Positions 43,965 to 53,796 of a stretch of 64,000 nucleotides of DNA are shown here, piece by piece. The stretch spans positions 310,001 to 374,000 of the forward strand of contig CAWFLQ010000004.1 of the NCBI GenBank assembly GCA_963816745.1, in the 5' to 3' direction. Source of the stretch: VAZQ01 sp963816745 (GTDB taxonomy: Bacteria > Pseudomonadota > Alphaproteobacteria > Rhizobiales > Xanthobacteraceae). The notes below the pieces were generated by a model. It did not search any database and was not told where the DNA came from. It saw nothing but the letters and a program-made list of their open reading frames with translations. The position numbers and the translations under genes are program-made. Each line of letters begins with the position of its first letter. Positions within the stretch are counted from its first letter, which is position 1.

Positions 43965-44810
43965 ATGCTCGAGTTCCGTGGCGTCAAACAAGGCAAACAG
44001 GTGGCTGCGAAGCGCAAGCTGACGGTGGCGGCACCATTCGCACAGGGGGCATTCGAAGAACTGAAAAGCCTTCCTGTCAGCTGCGCAGTCCTTGATACCT
44101 CCGGAACGATTGTCGCGGTCAACGAGGCGTGGAGGACATTTGGACGAGCGAACGGCCTGCGGATGTCCAATGATGGAATTGGTGCAAATTATATTGATTT
44201 CTGCGATTCACAACGTGGGGCACTGGCACAACTGGCGGCGGATCTCAGGAATTTGCTGGCCGGAGCACGCGACGTCGTTACTCTCGTTTATCCATGCCAT
44301 TCTCCAAGGAAAGAACGCTGGTTTTCGTTGGTAGCCCTGCCTCTTTCGCTGCATGCACCCGCCGGCGTTGCCGTTCTGCACATCGATCTGACGACGCTTA
44401 TTCGCGACCCGTCTGCCGCCTGCACTGGTCTGACGACAAACTCTGGCGAAGAAGATTGGCAGGCCTCTTATTCCCGCATGGTCAGCAGTGCTGTGGAGGC
44501 TTCCGCTGCCCAATCGCTGTCATCTCAACTCAATGAAATGCTGTCAGTTCAACCTCGCCGGTCGTCGCCCGATGCAAGGTCCAGGAAGAAGAACGAGGCG
44601 GAATTGATGCGCGTTCAGAAACAGCTGAGCAAGCGCCAGAGAGAAGTTTTTCGCCTCCTGGGGGAAGGCAAGACCAATGGGGAGATCGCCCGTGCGCTCT
44701 TTCGGTCGCCCAACACCATCAAGCTGCACGTATCGGCGATCTTGAAGCAGCTCGACATGCGGAACCGGACCCAGGCCGCTTTGCTGGCTTCCCGGCTGTT
44801 GCAGGGTTGA
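43965..44810 (+). CDS. PAS-LuxR transcriptional regulator
   Basis: The 281-residue protein has an N-terminal PAS-like sensor (LPVSCAVLDTSGTIVAVNEA, ERWFSLVALPLSLHAPAGVAVLHIDLT) and a C-terminal LuxR/GerE DNA-binding domain (LSKRQREVFRLLGEGKTNGE, IARALFRSPNTIKLHVSAIL). There is no receiver Asp motif, so it is not a classical response regulator. It lies alone between the two nasA copies, with lower GC than the nitrate genes. The targets are unknown. Its presence inside the duplicated interval suggests that it arrived with the rearrangement. Confidence 0.85.
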   Translation: MLEFRGVKQGKQVAAKRKLTVAAPFAQGAFEELKSLPVSCAVLDTSGTIVAVNEAWRTFGRANGLRMSNDGIGANYIDFCDSQRGALAQLAADLRNLLAGARDVVTLVYPCHSPRKERWFSLVALPLSLHAPAGVAVLHIDLTTLIRDPSAACTGLTTNSGEEDWQASYSRMVSSAVEASAAQSLSSQLNEMLSVQPRRSSPDARSRKKNEAELMRVQKQLSKRQREVFRLLGEGKTNGEIARALFRSPNTIKLHVSAILKQLDMRNRTQAALLASRLLQG

Positions 44811-44949
44811 CGCTTGCCCGGTGTGTCAACCGACGCATTCGACGGTGGTTCCGTCATCGTCATGACGAATAGTCGTTTCGGGTTATTGCTTGCGTTTGGC
44901 CGGCCGTGGCAAGGAGGACATAGACAAGAGCAAGAAAAGGAGATGATCA

Positions 44950-45201
44950 GTGGATCTAGACACATTCCTGAGGGACGAGAATATTAGACGCTACCGCAGA
45001 CTGGTCGATCCATCGATAGGCTCGTCTGAACGACAAATGATTCTCAAGCTGCTGGCCGAAGAAATGGCCAAGCTGAAAAGTAAGCATCATAAAAAAAATG
45101 TCGCCGGGAATGATCGCCTCCAAGCGCCGCGCGAACGAACAGTCCGTGAACGCCCGCTCGCAAGACCAAGCGGCCGACGCATCATAAATGTCTTGGCGTA
45201 G
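44950..45201 (+). CDS. Small charged hypothetical protein, 83 residues
   Basis: The GTG start is set by AAGGAGATGATCA. The first 40 residues (ENIRRYRRLVDPSIGSSERQ, MILKLLAEEMAKLKSK) resemble a short helical protein I associate with Bradyrhizobium-type genomes. The Arg-rich remainder may be an extension. Function is unknown. Confidence 0.6.
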   Translation: MDLDTFLRDENIRRYRRLVDPSIGSSERQMILKLLAEEMAKLKSKHHKKNVAGNDRLQAPRERTVRERPLARPSGRRIINVLA

Positions 45202-45286
45202 CGCGTTCGCTCTCCAAAGGCGTAGGTCTCCGCGCCACGAGCGCCGAGCGCCACATCGGTCGCATCATCGTGCGTGCGCTAACAGC

Positions 45287-45553
45287 ATGGCCGTCAAAAT
45301 CAATGCAGATCATCCGGGGGTGATCCAACGAGACGGATTTGCTCGTTGCTGCGACCAAGTGGCAGGAGACGCCATCGCTCTGATGATTTGTTGTCCAGAA
45401 ACCGGAAAGACGATTCCCGTCGGGATCGCCGATCCGTTATCATTTGCACGAATTCCCGAGTTCGTTTCGGTTGTTTACTGCCCGTTTTGCAAACTCGACC
45501 ATCGATGGTCTCGGGCCGATGCCTGGTTTGATATCAGAGGCCAATCGACCTAG
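45287..45553 (+). CDS. Small Cys-containing hypothetical protein
   Basis: The C-terminal 55 residues are the convincing part: ALMICCPETGKTIPVGIADP then SVVYCPFCKLDHRWSRADAWF, a Cys-Pro ... Cys-Pro-x-Cys layout like a small zinc ribbon. The start is uncertain: ATG at 45287 is used, but ATG at 45383 would give a compact 56-residue protein. It lies just before the nasA stop, convergent with it. Confidence 0.55.
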   Translation: MAVKINADHPGVIQRDGFARCCDQVAGDAIALMICCPETGKTIPVGIADPLSFARIPEFVSVVYCPFCKLDHRWSRADAWFDIRGQST

Positions 45554-45608
45554 TGGTTGGCCAATCACGAATCCCTGCCGTCTCGGGTACGGATTCGAAC
45601 TGGATTGA

Positions 45609-48383
45609 CTAAATAGCCGACGGTTCGTGCGCGCGGCGGGCGGCTGTGCGCGTTGCTTGTGATGGCGCCGCGTCAGAAGCCGGCTTGGCCCCGGCATCGG
45701 CCACGATCCGCTTGAGCTCCGGCAGGCACGAGCCGCAATTGGTGCCGGCGCGCAGCGCCTGGCCGATGCCTTCGACGCTGGCGGCGGTGCCCGAGAGGAT
45801 CGCATCGCGGATGGTGGCGAGGCCGACGCCGAAGCAGGCGCAGACGATCGGCCCCGCGCTCGCGAGCCCGTCGGCCGAGCGGCCCGACAGCAGCACGCGC
45901 CGCGCATCGTCGGCGACCGTCTCGGCCTCGAACAGCGCCTTCACCGCATCCCATTGCGGCGCCGCCTCGGCGGGGCCGACGAACAGGCAGCCCGTGAGCG
46001 CGCCCGCGACGAAAGCCGCCGCGCGGTAGACGCCGCGCTGCTCGTCGACATATTCCGCGAGCTCGACTTCCACGATCCCGGTGCCGGCGCCGAACAGCTC
46101 GCGTGCGCGGCTGCGCCAGACCTCGGGCCCGTCGTTGGTCGCCAGCAGCAGTCCCGATGCCTTCGCAACGGCGACGCGCGCCCACCAGGTTTCCGCCGGC
46201 AGATCGACCGGCCGGCGCGTCAAGGCAAATCCCCGATAGGCGAAACGCACCGGCGCGATCGACGCCGGCGTCGCCTTGGAGTCGGGCTGGCCGGAATAGC
46301 GATCGGTCTCCGGCATCACGAGGTCGCCGACGCGCGCGGACGAGGCGGTGGCGTCGCTCCAGTGGATCGGCGCGAACAGCGAGCCGCGGCGCTGGCGGTC
46401 GGTGACCACGACCTTGAGCACGCACGCGCCCCAGCGGGTCGCGACCCGCGCAAAGCCGCCGTCGACGAGCTCCATCGCCTTGGCGTCGGCGGGATGCACC
46501 TCGACGAACGGCTCGGGCAGGTGCGCGCCGAGCCGCACGCTCAGGCCGGAACGAGTCATCGTGTGCCATTGATCGCGCACGCGCCCAGTGTTGAGGCGGA
46601 ACGGGAATTCCTTGCTGGTGGGCGCCTTGGGCGCCGGCATCTCGGGCGCGACGAAACGGCCCTTGGCGTCCGGCGTGTAGAAGCCGCCACTCGAGAAGAA
46701 GCGCCGATCCTGCCGCTTCTCGCCATCGCGCAGCGGCCACTGCACGGGATCGAGCGCATCGAAGGCGTCGTTATCGAGGCTGGCCAGGCCGCCGATGTCG
46801 AAATCGCGCCGGCCGCCGTTCTCGAACGCGGACAGTCGGGCGTGCTCGCGAAAGACGTCCGCCGCGGAGCGGTAGGCAAAGGCGTCGGCGAAACCCATCC
46901 GGCGCGCGACCTCGGTGACGATCCACCAGTCCGGCCTGGCCTCGCCGGGCTCCGGCAGGAACGCGCGTTGCCGGGAAATGCGCCGCTCGGAATTGGTGAC
47001 CGTGCCGTCCTTCTCGCCCCACGCGGCGGCAGGCAACAGAATCTGGGCGCCGGCATTTACCGTGTCGTTCGAGAGCACGTTCTCGGACACGACGAACAGC
47101 TCGAGCTTGGCGAGCGCGTCGCGCACATGGCCGGCGCGCGGCAGCGACACCGCGGGGTTGGTCGCCATCACCCACAGCGCCTTGATCTTGCCGCGTGCGA
47201 TCGGCCTCGAACATCTGCACCGCCTTGAGGCCTTCGCGCGGCGCGACCCGCGGCGCGTTCCAGAAGCGGCCGACGCGGTCGATGTCCTCGGGCACGAATG
47301 ACATGTGCGCCGCGAGCTGATTGGCGAGGCCGCCGACCTCGCGGCCGCCCATGGCGTTGGGCTGGCCGGTGAGCGAGAACGGGCCCTGGCCGAGCCGGCC
47401 GATGCGCCCGGTCGCCAGATGGCAATTGATGATGGCGTTGACCTTGTCGGTGCCTTGCGCCGACTGGTTCACCCCTTGCGAGAAGCAGGTGACCGCATCG
47501 GGGGTCGAGCGGAACAGCTCGAAGAAGCGCGCGACATCGGCTTGCGGCAGACGCGTGGCCCTCGCCGTGGCGGCGAGATCGGGCGCGATCGCGCGGGCGC
47601 GCGCCAGCGCGTTCTCGAAGCCGGAAGTATGGGCGTCGATATAGCGATAGTCGAGCGCGTGCGTTTCGGCGAGATGCACCAGCAGCCCGCAGAACAGCGC
47701 GGTGTCCGTGCCGGGCGCCAGCCCCAGAAACAGGTCGGCGTCCTCGGCGGTGGCGGTGCGGCGCGGATCGATCACGACGATCTTGGCGCCGCGCTCGCGC
47801 CGGTTCTTGACCATGCGCTGGAACAGCACCGGATGACACCAGGCGGCGTTCGAGCCGACGAGGACGATGAGGTCGGCCGCCTCGAGGTCGTCGTAGGTGC
47901 CGGGCACGGTGTCGGCGCCGAAGGCGCGGCGATGGCCGGCCACCGAGGAGGCCATGCACAGCCGCGAATTGGTGTCGACGTTGGCCGAGCCGATGAAGCC
48001 CTTCATCAGCTTGTTGGCGACGTAATAGTCCTCGGTCAGCAGCTGGCCGGAGAGATAGAAGGCGACCGCGTCCGGGCCGTCACGCTCGACGATGCGCTTG
48101 AAACCGTCGGCGACGCGGTCGAGCGCGTCGGACCAGGGAATGCGCGCGAGGCTGCCGTCGGGTTGCCGAAACATGGGGTGGAGCAGGCGGCTCGTGAGGC
48201 GCGAGCGTCTCGCCGAGCGCCGAGCCCTTGGAGCAGAGGCGGCCGCGATTGGCGGGGTGGTCGCCGATCGCCCGCGATGACGGCGCCGCCATGTCCGTCC
48301 GGCTGCGCGAGCACGCCGCAACCCACGCCGCAATAGGGGCAGGTGGTGCGTACGGTCGGCGGACGGTGCAGGGGAGCGTTCAT
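45609..48383 (-). CDS. nasA: Assimilatory nitrate reductase catalytic subunit NasA, three frameshifts
   Basis: A cytoplasmic molybdoenzyme that reduces nitrate to nitrite for assimilation. The N-terminus has the 4Fe-4S site (TTCPYCGVGCGVLA ... NRGRLCSKG). The Mo-bis-MGD domains follow (IPWSDALDRVADGFKRIV, NSRLCMASSVAGHRRAFGAD with a Cys ligand, FSQGVNQSAQGTDKVNAIIN, SLTGQPNAMGGREVGG). The C-terminal MPT-binding domain (GRVRDQWHTMTRSGLS) carries a BFD-like [2Fe-2S] extension (CACFGVG ... CGSCLPEL). Frames change near 48285, 48205 and 47200. Repaired length is about 925 residues. It probably works with the flavoprotein encoded just upstream on the same strand, behind a sigma-54-like promoter. 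Confidence 0.92.
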
Positions 48384-48401
48384 GCAGCGAGCTCGGTCTG
48401 C

Positions 48402-48508
48402 ACCCTCTCCCCGTCCTTACGGGGAGAGGGGTGGGGTGAGGGGCGCAGTCTGTCACAGGTTCGCCCCTCACCCCCACCCTCTCCCCGCGAAGAGCGGGAG
48501 AGGAGTCC
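48402..48508. repeat. REP-like inverted repeat (CTCTCCCC family)
   Basis: CACCCTCTCCCCGTCCTTAC at the left and CCACCCTCTCCCCGCGAAGA at the right are each hairpins. GGTGAGGGGCG/CGCCCCTCACC pairs across the middle. It separates nasA from the flavoprotein gene. Confidence 0.72.
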
Positions 48509-48552
48509 CACCGAGTCTGCGGCGCCGTTGTGCATCAATCTCATCGAACCGC

Positions 48553-49770
48553 TCACGCCGCGGCGCGGGTCGCGAGCGCGCGCCCGAACACGAGGTCGTC
48601 ACGCACGCGCTCGACTGACGATCCCGCGCGGATCAGGTCGAGATACCAGAGGCCGTCGGCGGTATCGCCGAACAGCACCGCGCCGATCAGATGATCGTCG
48701 GCGACCACCAGCTTCTTGTAGACGCCGGTGCCGGGGTCGCTGAGCACGATCTCGTCGGCGTCGGCCGTGGCGCCGAGAAAGTCGCCGGCGGAGAACACGT
48801 TGACGCCCGACACTTTCAGATTGGTGGCGAGCACGCTGCCGGGATAGGTCGTCGCTTCACCGGCAAGACGTCGCGCCAGCACCTGAGCCTGCTCGTAGGC
48901 CGGCTCCACCAGCCCGTAACAGGCGCCGCGATGCTGCGCGCATTCGCCGATGGCGTGGATGCCGGCGACACTGGTCTCCAGGGCGTCGTCGACGACGATG
49001 CCGCGTTCGACCGCGAGGCCCGCGCTGCGCGCGAGCTCGGCGTTGGCGCGGATGCCGACCGCGACCACGACAGCGTCGGCGGGGATGATGGAGCCGTCCT
49101 TCAACTCGACCGCCTCGACGTGACCATTGCCGACGATGCGCGCGGTCTCCGCCGAAAGGCAAACGGTGATGCCCTTGGCCTCGACGGCGCGCTTGAGCAT
49201 GAGCGCCGCGTGCGGATCGAGCTGCCGCTCCATCAGCCGGTCCATGAGATGGAGGACGGTGACATCGGCGCCGGCCTTGGCCAGACCGTAGGCGGCCTCG
49301 AGCCCCAAGAGGCCGCCGCCGATGACGACGACGCGCCGGCCAGCGGCCTTGCTGGCGGCGATGCTGTTGACGTCGTCGATGTCGCGGAAGGTGAGGACTT
49401 CGGGCAAATCCATGCCGGGGTTGGCGAGCTTGATCGGCAGCGAGCCGGTGGCGAAGACGAGCTTGGAGAACGGCAGCTGCGTGCCGTCGGCAAGCTGCAC
49501 ATTGCGCGCGACCGGATCGACCGCGGTCGCGCGGATGCCGTAGCGCAGCGTCACGCCGCGGTCGCGCCACCAGCGCGCCGGCTTGAGCTCGATGTCGGAG
49601 GGGCCGACCTCTTCCGCCAGCAGGGCCGAGAGCAGCACGCGATTGTAGGCGAGCCGCGGCTCCGCGCCGATGACGGCGACCGCGTAACGGCCGAGCGTCC
49701 GCTTCGCCAGCTCGTCGACCAGGCGCGCCGCGGCCATGCCGTTGCCGATGACGATGAGAGGCTCGCTCAT
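48553..49770 (-). CDS. FAD/NAD(P)-dependent reductase of nitrate/nitrite assimilation (NasB/NirB N-terminal type)
   Basis: Two dinucleotide-binding motifs are present: LIVIGNGMAAARLVDELAKR at the N-terminus for FAD and RVVVIGGGLLGLEAAYGLAKAG for NAD(P)H. They are followed by PADAVVVAVGIRANAELA and IHAIGECAQHRGACYGLVEP. The LAYNRVLLSALLAEE segment and the overall 405 residues match the reductase half of NirB and the stand-alone NasB. It would pass electrons from NAD(P)H to NasA. The gene is intact, unlike its neighbours, and begins 122 bases downstream of a candidate sigma-54 promoter. Confidence 0.9.
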   Translation of the reverse strand: MSEPLIVIGNGMAAARLVDELAKRTLGRYAVAVIGAEPRLAYNRVLLSALLAEEVGPSDIELKPARWWRDRGVTLRYGIRATAVDPVARNVQLADGTQLPFSKLVFATGSLPIKLANPGMDLPEVLTFRDIDDVNSIAASKAAGRRVVVIGGGLLGLEAAYGLAKAGADVTVLHLMDRLMERQLDPHAALMLKRAVEAKGITVCLSAETARIVGNGHVEAVELKDGSIIPADAVVVAVGIRANAELARSAGLAVERGIVVDDALETSVAGIHAIGECAQHRGACYGLVEPAYEQAQVLARRLAGEATTYPGSVLATNLKVSGVNVFSAGDFLGATADADEIVLSDPGTGVYKKLVVADDHLIGAVLFGDTADGLWYLDLIRAGSSVERVRDDLVFGRALATRAAA

Positions 49771-49892
49771 CGCACTCCCTTCACGTTGCAGGATGCGCCG
49801 CAGTGCGCTCGGCCCCGCCGCGCTCGAATCGTTCGAGGGGGTGGCGGCTCTCGCGTCCCATCGCCGGTGATGGTGACTTGGGTTTGCCTATT

Positions 49893-49907
49893 TCAAGTAA
49901 CGTGCCA
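49893..49907 (-). promoter_or_regulatory. Candidate sigma-54 (-24/-12) promoter of the nitrate assimilation genes
   Basis: On the minus strand TGGCACGTTACTTGA fits the TGGCAC-N5-TTGC consensus with one mismatch in the -12 element. It points toward the reductase-nasA genes. Nitrate assimilation genes are commonly NtrC/sigma-54 controlled. Nearby enhancer sites were not identified. The rest of the 277-base spacer (49771-50047) shows no gene. Confidence 0.6.
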
Positions 49908-50047
49908 CCTGAGCCGGATCGGGTTCTCGCGTAAAATCAATTGGTTATTTGGACTTGCCACCGTTGGCCAAGCTGGCGGCTCAAGCGGTTCCTGCCCATT
50001 AAATGCGCGCTTGGCTATCGTTTATGCAGTGCAACATTTCGGTAACG

Positions 50048-51281
50048 TCAGCTCGGATGATGAATCGTCGGTGCCGCGCGCGTAAAGCTGCGTCGGCCGC
50101 GCTTGATGCCGAACAGGGGTTGCGCGAGCTCGGCCACTGCCATGGCGGGATCGCGGCTATCGAGCACGACGAGATCGGCTGGATGTCCGACCGCGATGCC
50201 GTAGTCCGGCGCATTGATGAGCCGCGCCGGCAGCGTCGTGACCATTTCGAGGCATGCATGCAGATCGTCCGGGCGACCGAGCTGGGCGACATTGGCATAG
50301 AGGTTCGCCATGCGAATGAGCGAGCAGTCGCCGAACGGAGTGAACGGGTTGAGCACGTTATTGGTGGCGAGCGAGCAGGTTACGCCGTGACCGAGCAGGC
50401 GATGCGCGGGTGCGACGCCGCGCGGCACGTGATGCTCGTGCGCCGCGCCCCATCAGGAACAGGTCGGTTGCCGGCAACACAGTGACGGCAACCCCGGCAT
50501 CCGCCAGGCGCCGGCCGATCTCGGCCAGGCGGGAGTGATCCACCGCGGACAGCTTGGTGGCGTGGCCGATGGCGACGCGTCCGCCCCAGCGGTGCGCGTC
50601 GGTCAGCCGGCACACCTCGTCCAGGTGCATCCACGAGGGATCGATGTCGAAATCGAGATGGAAGTCGATGTCGAGATCGAAGCGGCGGGCGATGTCGAAG
50701 ATGCGCGCAATGTGCGCCGGAGGATCGGTGTCGGTATAGGGACAGCCGCCGATGAGGTCCGCACCTTGCTCGCACGCCTCCACCAGCAGCTCGTCGGTAC
50801 CGGGATCGTTGGTCAGGCCCTCCTGCGGAAAGACGCAGATCTGCAGATCGATCGCCCAATCGTAGTCGTGCGCGAGCGGCGCGGACGGCGTGGAAGCCGT
50901 TGAGCCCGATGCGCGGATCGACTTCGACGTGGGTGCGCATGCGCGTCGTGCCCTGCACGATCGCCTTCTCCAGCGTGCGCTGCGCGCGGGCGTAGATGTC
51001 GGCCTCGGTGAAGGAGCGCTTGGCCGCCGCCACCGCGGCGATCGCCTCCTCCAGCGTCCCTGCGCGGATGGGCAGCGGTCGAGGATGCAGGATTTGTCGA
51101 GATGGATGTGGGTCTCGACGAAGCCGGGGATCACCAGCCGGCCGTCGAGCGGTTCTTCGCGGGCGTCGCGGCGATCTCGGCTGCGATCGTCGACGATGCG
51201 GCCGTTCGCGATGCCGATGTCGAAGCGACGCCTCGCCTCGTTCGGCGAGCCGGCCCTGCGCAGGACGAGATCGAGCGGCAT
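50048..51281 (-). CDS. Cytosine-deaminase-like amidohydrolase, several frameshifts
   Basis: Joining three frames gives an amidohydrolase of about 410 residues: LVIPGFVETHIHLDKSCILD (metal HxH), FTEADIYARAQRTLEKAIVQ, GTTRMRTHVEVDPRIGLNGF, IDFHLDFDIDPSWMHLDEVC, VAIGHATKLSA (metal His), and SLATNNVLNPFTPFGDCSLI with the catalytic Asp position shown by the TNN motif. Breaks lie near 51085, 50895 and 50430. The pattern matches CodA-type and related N-heterocycle deaminases rather than dihydroorotases. The start codon overlaps the end of the LivF part, so it is in the transporter operon. Transport and first hydrolysis of a nitrogen heterocycle is the likely joint role. Confidence 0.85.
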
Positions 51282-51282
51282 G

Positions 51283-52050
51283 TTACTGCGCCGCCTCGGC
51301 GCGGCCGAGATACGCCGCCTCGAGCTCGGGGTCGCCGGACAGCTCGGCGGCGCTGTCGGCGCGCACGATCCTGCCCAGATTCCAGCACGTAGCCGCGGTC
51401 GGCGACGGTGAGCGCCAATGCCGCCATCTGGTCGACCAGCAGGATGGTGACGCCTTCGTCGCGCAGACCCGGCGAGGATGTCGAACAATTCGTTGATCAT
51501 GGCCGGCGCGAGCCCGAGCGAGGGCTCGTCCAGCAGCAGGATGCGCGGCTTCGCCATCAGTCCGCGCGCGATCGCCAGCATCTGCTGCTCGCCGCCGGAC
51601 AGGAGCCCGGCGCGGATCGTGAGCCGTTCGCGCAAACGCGGGAAGCGGTGGAGCAGCGACTTCGATGTCGGCATCGCGGTCCGCATCCTTGCGCGTGTGC
51701 GCGCCGAGCACGAGATTGTCGAGCACCGTCAGTTCGGGGAAGACCTGGCGGCCTTCCGGCACCAGCGCGAGCCCGCGCCGGGCGATGCGATGGGTTTCGA
51801 GCTCGCCGATCGGCGCGTCGTCGAGAACGATGCTGCCCTCGATCGGTCGCAGCAGCCCGGTGATCGCGCGCATGGTGGTCGATTTGCCGGCGCCGTTGGC
51901 GCCGATCAGCGTCACCATCTCTCCGGGCCGGACATCGAGGCTGACGTCCTCCAGCACCGGCGCCGCGCCGTAACCCGCGGTGAGCTTCGCGGTGGTCAGG
52001 ACGGCGTCGTGCGAGCCGCTCCATGGCGTCGTTCGCGGACGCGCGCGCAT
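51283..52050 (-). CDS. livF: Branched-chain-type ABC transporter ATPase (LivF part), frameshifted
   Basis: ABC ATPase: LTTAKLTAGYGAAPVLEDVS, Walker A TLIGANGAGKSTTMRAITG, VPEGRQVFPELTVLDNLVLG (LivF-type Q-loop region), then in another frame LLSGGEQQMLAIARGLMAKP and Walker B ILLLDEPSLGLAP. The last part (MAALALTVADRGYVLESG and RIVRADSAAELSGDPELEAA) needs two more shifts. Breaks lie near 51665, 51470 and 51375. The upstream LivG sequence is in the same frame with no stop between, so LivF may be the C-terminal part of a LivM-LivG-LivF fusion; the ATG at 52050 is the first possible separate start. Confidence 0.87.
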   Translation of the reverse strand: MRARPRTTPWSGSHDAVLTTAKLTAGYGAAPVLEDVSLDVRPGEMVTLIGANGAGKSTTMRAITGLLRPIEGSIVLDDAPIGELETHRIARRGLALVPEGRQVFPELTVLDNLVLGAHTRKDADRDADIEVAAPPLPAFARTAHDPRRAPVRRRAADAGDRARTDGEAAHPAAGRALARARAGHDQRIVRHPRRVCATKASPSCWSTRWRHWRSPSPTAATCWNLGRIVRADSAAELSGDPELEAAYLGRAEAAQ

Positions 52051-53794
52051 CTCGCCGCCGCCGAGATAGGCCTTGAGCACCTTCGGATCGTGCCGGACTT
52101 CGGCGGGCGATCCCGCCGCGATCGGCATGCCGGCATCGAGCACGACGATCGCATCCGAGATGCCCATGACAAGCGAGCATGTCATGCTCGACGAGTATGA
52201 CAGCGAGGCCGAGATCGGCGATGCGGCGGAGGAGCCGGCTCAGAGCGTCCTTGTCGGCGCGCATCAGGCCGGCGGCGGGCTCGTCGAGCAGCAGAACGCG
52301 CGGGCGCATGGCGAGCGCGCGGGCGATCTCGACCAGACGGCGATCGACATGGGGCAGGTCGCCCGCGGCCGCCGAGAGCGAACCGTGATAGCCGACGAAG
52401 GCGAGCAGGGCTTCGGCGGCGGCGCGATCCTCGGCCGATGCCGCTGTTGCGACCATGCCGCCCAGCCGTCCCCGCCGCAGCGCGATCAGTACATTGTCGA
52501 TGACGCTCATGGTGGCGAACAGCTCTGGTGGTCTGATAGGTGCGCGCGATGCCGGCGCGCGCCACGCGCCAGGCCGGCGCTCCGGCGAGCTCGGTGTCGC
52601 CGAGCCGGATGCTGCCGCCCTCGGGACGATAGAAGCCGCCGATCATGTTGAGCACGGTGGTCTTGCCGGCGCCGTTCGGCCCGATCACGCTCGTCACCTT
52701 GCCCGGCGGAGCACTGAACGCTGACAGCGGACGCGGCCCTGATGCCGCCGAAGGTGATGCCGATGTCGCGCACGTCGAGCACCGGCGGCGAGCCCGCTTG
52801 CGCGAGGAAGGCTGAGACGTCGAACGAGGTCGCGGCCGTCGACGGCCGATCCTTGCGCCGCCGCAAGCCCGCGAGCGTACCGAGCACGCCCTCCGGCGCG
52901 ACCCAGAGGATCACCAGCAGCGCGGCCCCGAAGAACAGCAGCCGGTACTCGGCCAGGAACGACAGCAGCTCCGGCAGCACCACGCTGATCAGCGCGCCGA
53001 CCACCGGACCGAGCGTCCAGCCCGCTCCGCCCACGACAACCGCGAACAGGAACAGGATCGACTGCGAGAACGGAAACGAATCCGGCGCGACGAACATGAG
53101 GAGCGGCGCGAAGATTCCGCCGGCGAGCCCGGTGAACAGCGCGGACAGCGCGAAGGCGGCGGTCTTGACGATGACGGGATTGAGCCCGATCGAGCGCGCG
53201 GCGACTTCGGCATCGCGCACCGCCACCATCGCCTTGCCCCAGCCGCTGCGGGCGAGGCGGTGAAAGGCATAGAGCGAGATGCCGGCGAGCGTCACCGCGA
53301 GCATCGCCATCTCGCGCTCGGCGAAGACGAGCGAGCCGATCGACGGCGGCGCAAGCCCCATCAGGCCGTTTGCGCCGCCGGTCAAGCCGCGCCATTCGAT
53401 CGAACCGTGCTGGACGATGAAGGCGAAGGCGATGGTGACCATCGCGAGATAGGGCCCGGTCACCCGCAGGGCCGGCAGCGCCAGCACGAAGCCGACGGCG
53501 CCGGCGACCGCGCCCGCGAGCGGGAATGCGATCCAGAAGCTCACGCCCTTGAGGGTGAGGATGGCGACCGTGTAGGCGCCGATGGCGTAGAAGCCGACAT
53601 GGCCGAGCGATATCTGTCCGGTGAGGCCGACCAGGATGTTGAGCCCGACGCCGACCACGGCGGTCAACGCGACCAGCGCCAGCACGAACGGCGTGTAGCC
53701 CGTCGGATTTCGCGGCGAACAGCAAGGCGGAGGCGGTCAAGGCGATGATCGCCATCGGCACCGCCGCTGCCTCCCATTGCGTTCTCCGCAGCAT
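52051..53794 (-). CDS. ABC transporter permease LivM fused to ATPase LivG, frameshifted
   Basis: The N-terminal half is a LivM-type permease: LALVALTAVVGVGLNILVGL, TGQISLGHVGFYAIGAYTVA, GPYLAMVTIAFAFIVQHGSI, AARSIGLNPVIVKTAAFALS, WVAPEGVLGTL. It continues in the same frame into an ABC domain (PPVLDVRDIGITFGGIRAAS), then in other frames VTSVIGPNGAGKTTVLNMIG (Walker A), RRLVEIARALAMRPRVLLLDEP (Walker B) and AVILVEHDM. Breaks lie near 53703, 52716, 52530 and 52185. Permease-ATPase fusions of this kind are known in Rhizobiales Liv systems. The start ATG lies three bases from the LivH stop. Confidence 0.85.
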
Positions 53795-53796
53795 CG

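Noticed and set aside
48402..48508. Repeated CTCTCCCC units considered as a CRISPR array
   Set aside because: Only two inverted copies, no regular spacers and no cas genes; fits a REP-like inverted repeat.
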